Source of the DNA: Acanthochromis polyacanthus
Lineage: Eukaryota > Chordata > Actinopteri > Pomacentridae
Direction of reading: 5' to 3'
Assembly: GCF_021347895.1 (NCBI RefSeq)
Contig: NC_067132.1
Coordinates: 28,799,757 to 28,863,756 of the forward strand
Length of the DNA stretch: 64,000 nucleotides
Below the pieces are notes generated by a model, which ran no database searches, had not been told where the DNA came from, and saw only the letters and a list, made by a program, of their open reading frames with translations. Positions 35,501 to 47,500 of this stretch are shown here, one piece after another (within the stretch, counting starts at the first letter, position 1; the number at the start of each line of letters is the position of its first letter). The position numbers and the translations under genes were made by a program.

Positions 35501-38500
35501 CTACACAATACCCAAGAGGGGTTTTAAGGTCAAAGACTATAGCCAGCACTTGTTAGCTTAGCTTAGCATTGTACAAAAACCAAAGAGGTCACACGATACT
35601 TCTCTGTCAACCTCTAAAGCTGACTATTTCTTGCTTAATTCCAAAAACCAAAGTGTATAAATGACCATTTATGCGGGGTTATGTGCAGGGAGTATTTCTT
35701 AGCTAGGGGAAATCATTTCAAGAAGTCAGATTTGTATGGATTTCATGGCAGCAGAAAGTAAAACTGAACAAAAAAATATACAGTGTTAAACACCTCTGAG
35801 GGTAAATAAAAATAAAAATTCCATTAAAGTCAAGATATTTGCTTTAAAAGAACAGTTTGGCATTTTAGAAAAAGGGTGTATTTACTGATTTTTGGTCAAG
35901 AAGTTTTTTCCTCTCTCCAGAACTAGGAGGCCACATGAAATACATGAAACCACCTCATGTTTTTAACTTCAACAGACAGATTTTTCACAAGACAGCAAAA
36001 GTGATATTTCCAAACTGTCAGACTTTGCTGTCAACGTGCTTCCTGGCATTACCTTCGTACAACCAATCGCTGAGCCCGTTGAAGATGACGCCCTCTTTGC
36101 CGGTAGACACCAGACGGATGGAGCGGCTCTCCACCTTGGACCGATAGTAGATGTTGTTCTCAAAAATGAAGATCTACAAGACAGAAAAAAAACAATAAAT
36201 CTCATTATGAACCGTGAATCTGCAAAATCCAGGACCTTAAAGCAGCTTTTGTCCCGCTGAAGTGTCCTTCCAGCTACAAGGACATTGATTTGTAGCTGAT
36301 GCTGACTGGCAGTCTTCACACTGGGACTTTCCTGAATAAGCTTTGTTGTTATTATCGACATGCCAAAGAGTAAAGCAGAGGACAGTGTGGCAACACAGCA
36401 TCGCAGGTGGGAGACCTGGGGCAAGCAGAAGTCTTGATATCGCAGTTTCGATCAACCTCGGGGTCAAAAAGCGCATTAGCATGTTGCTTTTCCACTTGTC
36501 GCGCACCGCAGCAGCATACATATTTGCAGCCGCACCTCATGATTAGAGGGAAACTGGGGGTTTTGAGTTAAGTACAAAGAGAGAAAAATAAGTCTTTTCA
36601 ATTTCCGATAAGACGGCACACCTTGGGAGCAGATTTTGACTTTGACGCTCTCCTCCACGGGCCTACGGGGCTTTCGAGATAACTGAAGGTCAACTCTTTC
36701 ATTATGGAGAATAATAGATCATCAGCACCCACGGTGAACTAGGTAGGGCGGGGCGGCTCTTGGGGCTGGAATTTTAAAATGTTGCAGCATTAATGCCATG
36801 CTGAAATCAATCTCAGGCTATTACAGAAAAGGAGCTCACTGTATCTCAAGGATTATGGAATCTCTTGGCCTCAAGCAGGTATCATGCTATCGGTTTGTGA
36901 GTGATGCTCCGACAAATATTCACTCTGAGCTGCCTAAATGATGAAGCTACCCTCAGCAGGAAGCCCGATGTTGTGGCTGCATACGACGGCCGCATGTTGA
37001 TTTTTATTTTCCTCCTTCCCACTGTGTAAAAAGAGTCAAGCGCTACAAAGGGAACACTATCGAATAAATCCATCTCTCTATATGCTGTGAATCAGCAATG
37101 AGGCATTTAGCATACAGAAAGACAAATTGGGTGAAAGTTTCTGCAGGAAATGCTGCATCTTTAAAGAAAAAAAAGTAACACAGAATGAGTTACAACTCTT
37201 GAGAAGCTGTGTGCTTTGGTGTCACTTTGGTGCAGATGGAGTCCCTGTATAGAAGCTAATCTAGGCCACAGCACAGAGAGAAGACCTGGCCCCGTTCTGT
37301 GAAGGAACGAAGGAAGGAAGGAATCTGCCAGCGATAGCAGTCAGCAGAATATCTGGAGCAGAATATCAATCTGGAGACTCTGGTTTGTTTGGACCAATGC
37401 AACCACCCCAACACAATGACAAAATGACTCTGCTAAAGTGAAATGTGATGCATTTGAGGTAGCATAATGTAGATACAGATAGATAAACACGTACTTTATT
37501 CATCCTCTTGAGGAAATTTAAGAAGATGATTTTGTTGTATCACTTTTTGTGTCCTCTTTGTGTCTTTAGGTGTATTTTTGCACTTAATTTTGTGTCAGTG
37601 TTGGATATTTTAGTGTTTTTTGGTATGCTTTCTCAACATTTTAGCATTGTTTGTGCTATGCTTGCAGCGTTTTATGTCTCTTTATGTCTTTTCAGGTCAT
37701 TTTTTGTATCTTTTTGAGTCATTTTTTTATATCTGCGCAATTTTTGGCATCTTTTGTGCAATGTTTTGACATCTTTTAGCACCAGGTAATGTCTTTCTGT
37801 ATCAGTCATTGCATCTTTTTGTTTAAGTTTTGAATATTTTGTGTAATTTATGCCTGTTTTTATGTACCATCATTTATGCTATTCCTGCAGCATTTTATGT
37901 CCTTTCAGGCCATTATTTAGTGTCTTTTCTGGGATCTTTCCGCATGAAGTTTGCATGTTCTCCCTGTGCAAAAAAACAAGATAAAACAAAAGATGGCAAC
38001 AAAGGATAAAAAACTGAATAAAATTAATATACATACTAAAAACAAGGCAAAATTGGAAAACAAACTGTAAGACTGAATTTTAAAACACAATAAATCAGAA
38101 ATATAAAATACTAAAGTATTGATAAGATCAACCATGAGCCATTGAAAACCTCTTGAGATTTTTCTTAAAAGTATCACTGGAGGTGAAATATTGGGCTGAA
38201 AGGGGCAGGCTACTCAAACACTTTGGAGTTTCAACCACAAAAGCTGAGTCTCTCTTTATCCAGCAGCCTTCATCGAGGACGTGAGCGGGCCGGAGGTGGA
38301 GGAGAGGCAGAGGAGTCATGCACGGCTTTACAAAACAAATAAAAGCACTTTAAAATCAATTCTGAATTTAACAGGCAGCCAGAGTAGGGATGCTCGTACA
38401 GCTGTGATGCTTTCCCTTTATTATGTAACCATTTGGGAGTCTAGCAGCTGCTTCAGACCAAACAGTGAGAATCTCAGAGCTGCAATAATCCAGCCTTGGA

Positions 38501-41500
38501 GAGATTAACAGCATAGTTACAGAGACAGATAATGGATCTCAACAAAGCATGGTAAATATAGTGGTCTTACATCGACATTGTAAGGCGTCACTGTGAGCTT
38601 AGAAGCATTTTTGAGCCTAAAGATGTGGTCAAGATGCATTATGGGAAGTGGAGGATCCAGGGTTTGTTGATCTTAACTGACACTACTCTCAAGATATCCC
38701 CTCTGAGTTATCAATTTTTAGCAAACTCTCTTTAAATTCTCACTAATTGGCAAGCTTTAGCTTAAAACATGATCAGTGTGGCTGATTATCAGATCCAATA
38801 ATCTGCTTTTTTCTGTTTATGTGTATCATTTTTGTTTTCAAATGTGTCCCATTAAAAAAATTAAAGTAAAATATGCTACTTTGGCTCTGACACAGCCACC
38901 TTTCCCCATCTGTAGTCATCGCTGTGTGGTTATTAGCAGCATTATTTTCGAATTAATTCATTAAAAGTGCTGGTATATCAACACCAAAAGAAACAATTTG
39001 AAAAAAAGTCTTTATAATAAAGGCCTTTTGATAAACCTTTTTGTTAAAATTATTACATTTTTGGCACCAAAATTAACATTTTTACTGCATATGTATATCG
39101 GTTCAAAATATCGGCCTCTTTGATTACTACTAAACAGTATCGGCCCTGAAAAAGACACATCTGTCAACCTCTAAATGTGACTGAGGAAATTCTAAACAGT
39201 ACAGGAACAAAGAATAGCCTACACATTATATTCCTAAGGGACTTTGTCTTTTTCTTTCTCTCTCACATACACAAAAAGTCTCTCAAATGTAACACAAAGG
39301 TTAAGCCTCGTTGGACTTGTTTGAATGTGTTCACTGAAGATTAGCAACCTACAGAAAAACTCTATTCACTGAGGGATTTACTTTCCACAATAAGAAAAAC
39401 ACGTTTAAGAAAGCAACATATTTTTGCAGACAAATGTTGCTGTGAAAATCTTATCAAATTACGTCGACTTTTTAGCCTGACAAGCAGCTCAACACGTGTC
39501 TGGACAGCTGTGTTTGTGCATGAATGAGCATGTGTGTGAGGACTCTCTGTGGGGGAGTAAAAGGGGGTTTTAATCAGGTGCGTGAGGGATTTGGGAGCGG
39601 GGTAACAGGTGGGCTGATTTATGCATATTAGATATGACAAAACACGCCTCGGCTTCCAGTCTGTGCTTGCTTGTTTCAGCTGACGGACACGTCTCCCGTC
39701 ACCCTCAACCTCTCTGACGGAGGACACGCCAACCTCCAGGGGAAAGCAGCTGCTCGTTTTCATGCTAACACAACTCGCAGACAACTCGTGACTAATGGTG
39801 GGAAACTTGAGGCTATATCAATCGAGCAACTGTGTTAATTAATCCGCTGATGAGATAACAGGTAATTAATAGCATTGTGCTGCAGGATGTGATCGCTTAC
39901 AGTCTGACTGCCCCGCAAAGCGACAGACTGAAGCTCATTAATGCCGTGACAAGTTTGATTGTGTGATGATGGAGGCGGAGGATGATTCATCTCGGAAGGA
40001 ATGCAAAGGACCGTTCAAACAGCGGAGTTTAATTTGAAATTTGTTTACTGGCGAATCTCAGCGAATCATTAGGTTGATTTACACCCTGAGGGACAAAGTT
40101 GTTTTTTTGGCGAGATGTTTTCAAACACTCAAACTTATATCATATCAGTGACTTGAGGAAAACGCTCTCTCTGGGAGATTAGGATTGGCCCTGTCACAAT
40201 TCTGAGGGCACGCTGTCAGAAATGGAATTGTCTTGAGGCAATTTTCAAAGGAAACAAAGCCGTCTTTTGACTGAACTTGAAGGTTACAGCTAGTGAAGCC
40301 ATTTGCACACACATCAGGGAAGGCAAAAAATGTGATATTTTAGTGGAACTGCACATGTGTGAACCAAAATGGATCAATAACGTCACGTGGAAAATTTCAA
40401 ACAGGAACGAGTATATGTCACCTACAGCTATGAAATTTGGTAGGCATATGTAACTCGTCAAGACGCACAAAAATGTAATTGACAGCCATACCCAAAACCC
40501 AACAGGAAGTCAGCCATTTTAAATTATGTGTGATGTTTGACGATATTGGATCAATTTTTGCACATTTTCAAAAGCGATAAACTCAACAGAGCACAAATTT
40601 GGCAAGGATATACACCAGGCATGGGTGATCAAAAGTCATCGAAATGCTTGGCAAAAGTCTGAGGGCGTGAAAATGGTGGCAGACAGAATTTCAACAATTC
40701 GCCATGACACAGGAAATGCTGTCCTACTAGCCTGTATATGCTCCAATCTGCCTCAAAATTTACATGTGTGATCAGAGTTCAGCTTTGATGACATGCATAG
40801 GCTGAAATACACTCTCAGCTGCGGTGCCACCTGGTGGACACGCTTGGATTTGCTGACCAGCAAGGATGCAAGAATCCGACCAATGCCATTTGCAGCTTCA
40901 ATTGGTAAATGTAATGGCGCATTGAGGTGATTCCTGTTGTATTTTTTTGTTCAGATGGTAAATTGCACCGATGAAAAGCTGCATAAGGATGGAAAGCACC
41001 ACAGTTTGGGTAACTCTACAGACACGGCCAAGCCAGCCACAAGTGGTACACAATTTCTGTTTCGGCAGCATCTTCTTGCTATTCTATTTCAAATGCATTG
41101 CTGTTGTCATGTTTCTTCTGCTGCCTTCTCAATGAAATGCCATTCCACTCTCGCAGTGCCTCCACAAAGCTTTATTTTCTCCGTGCAGGCTACAATCCCA
41201 AGCCAATGTTTTCATACTCAAACAGTATTTTGGTAAGACTCTGTTGCAATCTGGGCCAATGACTGAAAAAGCAGTGCTTACTTGTTAGGGTTCAATCTCA
41301 CTGATGTCATCGGTGTCCCCTTGAAGTGTTTTACTGTAAAAAAGCTCTAAATCATGCACACTTTGGATTATCACCCATATTACACAATGGAAAAGTTGAT
41401 GAAATCCATCAATAATTATTTTTTTAAAAATCTTTTAAATCTTATATCTCAGTTTTTTCAGTGACTATAACATTAAATTAATCAGAAATCCAGTGAAGAC

Positions 41501-44500
41501 ATTGCTGATGTGATAAATGACTATTCTAGCTAGAAACGGCTGACTTTTAATGGAATATCTCCATAGGGGTACAGAGGAACATTTCCAGCAACCATCACTC
41601 CTGTGTTCTAATGCTACATTGTGTTAGCTAATGGTGTTGAAAGGCTCATTGATGGTTAGAAAACCCTTGTGCATTTATGTTGCACATGAATAAAAATGTG
41701 AGTTTTCATGGAAAACATGAAAATTGTCTGGGCGGCCCCAAACTTTTGAATGGTAGTGTATGTTGGACCCAAACCCAAGTGATAGATTAACAACTTTAGC
41801 CAGATATAGAGGAGCATTAGCAAATAAAGAGTTGGATAATTCCAAGGAGCTGTTAGAGAACAAAAAGGAGAGTTAATGGTGGGCTTAAATTCGCAAGGAC
41901 ACAAGCAGACAAAGCCAAAAGAACACAGCTGATGAATGTTAAAGCTCCATGTGAGCCAGTGTTTGCTAACCTCTTGCCATTTTCGCATTACAAGGTGATG
42001 ATTTGACAGTGTTGAGTTTACAGCTCGCCTTGTCCCGAGTGGCCACAAAAATCGATTAATGCAGGTTTAAACAAAGGACACACTTAGGACCCTTGGCTCC
42101 TGCTAATCATTGGACCCCTCCCATCAGCTGGCTGACATTGAGCCCTCCTGGCCGAAGCACACCTTCAAAAATAATTAATTCCTTCAGCTATTAAAATTAT
42201 AAACAGGCAGCGAAGGACACAGCATGTCAAAACTTACTTTGCTTTTTGTGGGTGTGCTGTGAAGGTTTTTTTTTTTTTTTTACTTTTCAAGGGCAGGTTT
42301 TTATTCTTTTGTGATGGATGTCGCTTGACTTTTTATTTTATTCACTCACTGCCCAGGAAACAGAAGTAAGGACAGTGGATTCATGAAAAATGTCTCGCTC
42401 TTCTTACCAGCTGCTGATCCTGCGGGCCCCAGCCTGCATACTGTAGCTGAGCATTTCGAACCTCCGGAGGGTTCAGGTTCCACGTCTCCCTGGGGTGCAA
42501 CAAAAAAAAAGATGCTATCAGATAGAAGTGGAGACACATAAACCCAAACACAATGAGCATCTCCTCCTGCAGCAGCACAGGAACAAGCATAGAACATGTG
42601 AGAACAGAGGTTTAAGAGTATCCATAAATACCGGAGCTCTATAACAGTGTCACCTCTCCTTATGGGGAAAAGTGCTGTGCGGAGCAGGCTGCAGAATTAG
42701 AGGTGCCACTGCCTCTACGTCTTTGTCTGGAGCTCAGGATGAATGAGGTCATCAGCCGAGGTGCTGGTTGGCACGTCACCACTGGGTGGCAGCACGTAAA
42801 TGGATTTAAACCGGAGGAGCTGCTGACAATTCTGTCACACTGTGACCTGATGTGGAACTAATTTAAAAGGGAAGTAAGTATAGTTAGAGCACAAAATGCC
42901 CTTAAAATGTCTTGGCCGCTGGGGGCTGTTGCACCTGATCAACTGAGACTAATTTGAAAATGCACGTCATGTTTTTCTATTGTGAATTCCACCAACAGCT
43001 GCTCCTTTATATGTTTTTTATTCTAATTTGCAATGCTTTACTCATCTTGTTCTCTACTCCGGGCATTTTAAGCTCAACGTCGAAGGACATTTTAAAAAGG
43101 ATATCTTCAAGCAGTATTATCAGGACAGGAATGACATTTTCAGAGGCCCTAATCTCATTTCTGGTAGTCTCGCATCTAATTTTGCAAACTTCTCGTTAGA
43201 GGTCTGTCGTTATGAGGTAAACTGAGAGGACAGACGTGTGCGAGGATAACATCTGCACATGTGGCGGCAACTCTAACTGCGATTTGAGGCCACAGATTGC
43301 CAGATACCCTCCTTTCACTCCACAGATCGCATTCAGGGAGGTTTGGAGGCAAACAATGTGGCTGAGGTCAGAGGTGCTTTGTGAGAACAGGTGTAAATGA
43401 GCTCCGTTCGCTGTCACAGGCGGCGAGGTCGGGCGAGATATTCCAGGATGACATAATGAAGTTGGATGTATACGGAACAGTGCAGCTTTGACGCCTACTT
43501 ACGGAGTTTCCAGGCTGCAGATGATGTAGAAGGCCGTGTAGGAATACTGGTACACCTGGAAGAAGAAGATGCAGGAAACACCTTTAGTTTAACTTTGACA
43601 TATTAGTTCGTACCAAATCACTTCTTTCCTGTGTTGCCTGGAATCAGTGAAGATATCCATATTTATGAAGTCCAGTGAGAATAAATAAGATAGCAGTGTG
43701 TCTTGTTTTAAAACTGAACACAAGCAGCAGTAAAAGTTGACAATAATGAATCTTTTTAACCTTAAAAGTAGACATTGGATAAAGTAAAATCAATCTCAGG
43801 TAAATTTTTCCATTTAAAAAAGGTTCTAGTTTATGATATCTTCTAAAATGACTTAGATATCCTCCTGAGAACCGAGGGGGGGAAAGTATCTTTCAATTGA
43901 ACTTTTTTCTTGTGATTTCCTGCCTTTTTTGGAGCTAAAATAAAAATTTAGAATTGTATGAAAAAATATTTTTATTTTAGATTTTAGAAAACAAAACAGT
44001 GACACTTTGAAACCAAAGTAAGCTGACTAGAAAAGAATGTCAATCTGTTTTTCATTAAACTTTAATAGACTAATGTTTTCTACTGAGCATGTTAAGATTT
44101 AGCAGGTTGCTCAAATAAGTCAAAAAATATAGATAAAAAAAACAAACATCCACTGCAGAGAACATAAATGAATGGTCCCGGGTCTCAGGAGGATATAAGG
44201 CTGTGCTGTTGCTTTTTTCTAAAATATGCAGACATATGAAGTCCTTGGCTCTGTCTCAACCCACAACTTTGTGGTTCGCTGCAGCTTGAGCACATCAGCT
44301 CACTTATAACTCTATCCAAACACTGTAAAACTCTACGCTCTATGCTACACATGAAAAACTGTAATATTGGAGTAATTCGGCCATTCAGTTGGTTCCTCAG
44401 GTTTTTAATGTACGAAACCCTGGAAGTCTGAATTCATGTTTTGGACATGATTATTTTCACACTGCGACAGCGCTGTTTGCTAATTTCACAAGTGATGTAA

Positions 44501-47500
44501 CTTTTCGGCATATAAAGAACACCACAAATGTATGCTAACAAGGTAAAAATCTTAATTTTGATGGGATCATTTTCAGATATATCATAAAATCTAAAGTGTA
44601 TTCAGTTTCAGTGAAATATACCCAAACCATTCTCAAGGCTTGAGAAACTGTCAGAGTCTCAGAGACAGGTTCAAGGTGTCCTTTGGCTGATCGATGTGAA
44701 GTTTTTCCAGTTTAAAAGACCAACAAAAACAGCTTGTTGGTGATAAAAGTCAGAATTTTTACCAAGGAGACTGAGCTATTACTTTTTCCCTTCGTTTCAT
44801 TTTCTTTTGCGACTTTAGTTTCACTTCCACTTGCTCTTTGGTTAAGTTTAGGAGAAGATCAAGGTTTCAGTTTTTTTTTTTTTAAAAATACGCCCTTTCA
44901 CAGCATTAGCATCACAAGGTTGACATTTGTGACAAAACATATCTCATGGCCATATTTCTGACATCATCGGTTTTTATGGGTCTATCAGAAATTGAAAAAT
45001 AGCACTCGAGGCATTGAGTCGTGACAAAGTGGCTGTATGTGACAAGCTAGGGCTCTAATATCTACAAAACCTGGCCTCCAAAAGCCACATTGAGCCATTT
45101 CAGTGTCTCAGGCCTTTTCATATCAAGGCTACAAGTTAGGAGTAAGTCGACATCTCATGCAAATCCAGTGGTTCAGAGTTTCTGATCACATCCAATGACA
45201 CCTCGAAGTGATTCTGGGTGTGTTTAGAGGCATAAAAAGACGCAAAACTTTCAGCCAGAGAGCGCAGCAAAACCTGAAGGTGGTGTTAAGTTGTTAAGTT
45301 TCCAAATCAACAGCTCTGTTGTTTTTAACCAGAAGCTGCTTTGAATTTTCTCGGACAAAGTGAGGATGGCTTACGGCCAACGTAAAGCCACATTCACAGT
45401 TTAGTTGTTAGAATTTTTTTGGTTTTCTTGTTTTTCTCTGTGCTTGTTGTCAGACAACAGTTACGGTGTGAGATGTAATCACGACTCATAAATATGTTGA
45501 CCAGCAGTCATTACCAAGCTGCCACGCTGCAGATACACAGCAAACAAACAAACTTACAGATTAATGACAGCTGTGATGTGAGATCAGCCATACGGAGAGT
45601 TTTTCTGCTCGCAAAACCAATAAAACCCAAAAATAAGACAATAAATCAAAACTATGTTATAAATGTGGCTGCTGAAGAACAGATGCTTCAGAGCAGGGGT
45701 GTTAAATTCATTTTAGTTCAGGTTCACATTCAGCCCAATTTGATCTCAAGTGGAACCAGTAAAAGCAGAGCATAATAACCTATAAATAACCACAACCCCA
45801 AATCTTTTCTTTGTTTTAGTGCGAAGATGTTCACATTTAAGGAATTATCTTTTTACAAAACATCATGAACAACCTGAACTTTCTGAAGAAAAATAAATTC
45901 AGTTTCAGCAACATTCAGCCTCAGTTTATCATTTATACATTACAACTTCCAGATCACAGAGTGTCTACAAAGGAACACAACATTTAGTCACAGCTATCTG
46001 CAAATGAGCGATATATGACTGAACTTTATGATCAAAATGACAAAAGCAAGACAAAAAAGACCAAAAAACAACAAAAAGAAGGCAAAATATTAGAAAAATT
46101 AGACACAAAAACGAGAAACAAAATGACAAAAAATGAGACAAACGACATGAAACAAAACAAAGAAAAGACAAATAATTACACAAAAAAGTTACAAAGTGAC
46201 AAAAAAATGGACAAATGACACAAACAAGACAAAAATGACAGAGAAAAAACACACAAAAAACACAAGGGAGATTTAAAAAATCCCACAAAACAGCAAAAAC
46301 AATGCTCAAAACAACAAAGCGAAACACAAAATGACAACGATAAGACAAAAACACGCTAGACAAAAAGGAAACAAAACTGCAAAAAGAGAAACAAAATGAC
46401 AAAGATAAAACAAAAACACGTTAGAAACAAGAACAAAGCTACAAAAAGAGAAACAAAATGACAACAAAAACAAGACAAATTACTAGAAAAATGAGCAACA
46501 CAAACTGACAAAATAAGACAAAAAACACAAGACAAAAAGGAAACATAAAACGACAAAAATCAGAAATAATATGACAAAAAAGCGACAAAATATTACCAAA
46601 ATGAGACACGAAATAACAAAGGTTCAATGAGTAATCTGGTATTTTACTTGTCATGGTCTAGAAATTATTTAAACTTATAGTTCTACAAATTTACAATTTG
46701 CAGGCAGTGTTTTCTCTATAATTTCTACACTTTACAAAGTCGTCCCACGGGCCCTCTGGAGGACCGGTTTTGGCCCACGGGCCACATGTTTAACACCCTT
46801 GATCAAGAGCGACAGTGGACTAATGACTGAGTTGAGTGCTGAAGGAGTTCTGTGATATTTTAGCTACACAAGTCGGAACATTAAGCCTGTGAACTCCAAG
46901 CAGTTTCTGGGCATTTTTTTTGTTCCTGCCACATTTGTGGGCTCCTTTTTCACTGCAACATAAAGTCCTGCACCTCTATGGAAACAACACAACCATGACT
47001 AGAAGCATAGAGAATTCATAAATGTGATGTGTGCAATAAAACAAACGTATAACGCCATGAATCACAGAAAAATGAACAAAAGAAAGTTGAATTTCGTTGA
47101 CCATTTGTTTGACAAAAACTAAAAGAACCTGGAATCAAAATGTGCAACATTTTCTCCCCAGGTGTTAACATCAGGAAAAAATAGCAATTCTACATACTAT
47201 AGATATTTTACTGCATGAAGAGTGTAAATATGTGTATTTTCTTTTATTCTTGACAGAATCTGGTACAATAGCTGGTGCACACTGGATGAATTATTGCAAA
47301 CATAGGCTTAGACTTGGATCATGTTGCTGATCAAATGGTACATCACAGATAAGTGGTTTATGAACCTATGAAATGATGACAAACTTTGGGAATTCTTAAA
47401 CATGCCCACACACACCTGCACAGAAGTCTTTAGGTTCAGAGGTTTAATATATAACTAATTTATGTTTTACAATGGAACAAGCTTTTTTTTTACTTTTTTA

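Larger units (their letters stand above)
26964..36052. other. 9-kb intron between dpp6 exons 5 and 6
   Basis: Holds a local imperfect duplication (27,350 and 27,535), a CA microsatellite, a Tc1-type MITE (32,459), a retroelement tail with TTCTA repeats (32,880) and a dispersed repeat (33,470). About 28,160-29,340 and 30,960-31,700 are complex and repeat-free, with homeodomain-like TAAT words, and are candidate conserved noncoding elements. Bases 34,100-35,900 are mostly unrecognised; 35,555-35,575 carries a ttagcttagcttagca word seen in dispersed fish repeats. Confidence 0.6.
36174..42407. other. 6.2-kb intron between dpp6 exons 4 and 5
   Basis: Contains a T-rich degenerate stretch (37,500-37,925), a V-SINE core fragment (37,926), two dispersed fish repeats (38,080 and 40,190) and a truncated MITE (41,405). 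The stretch 39,830-40,070 is complex, repeat-free and TAAT-rich. The rest is unrecognised. Confidence 0.6.

Noticed and set aside
46016..46620. Lys/Thr-rich and Phe/Cys-rich open frames
   Set aside because: They arise from the A-rich array inside the hAT-type MITE.
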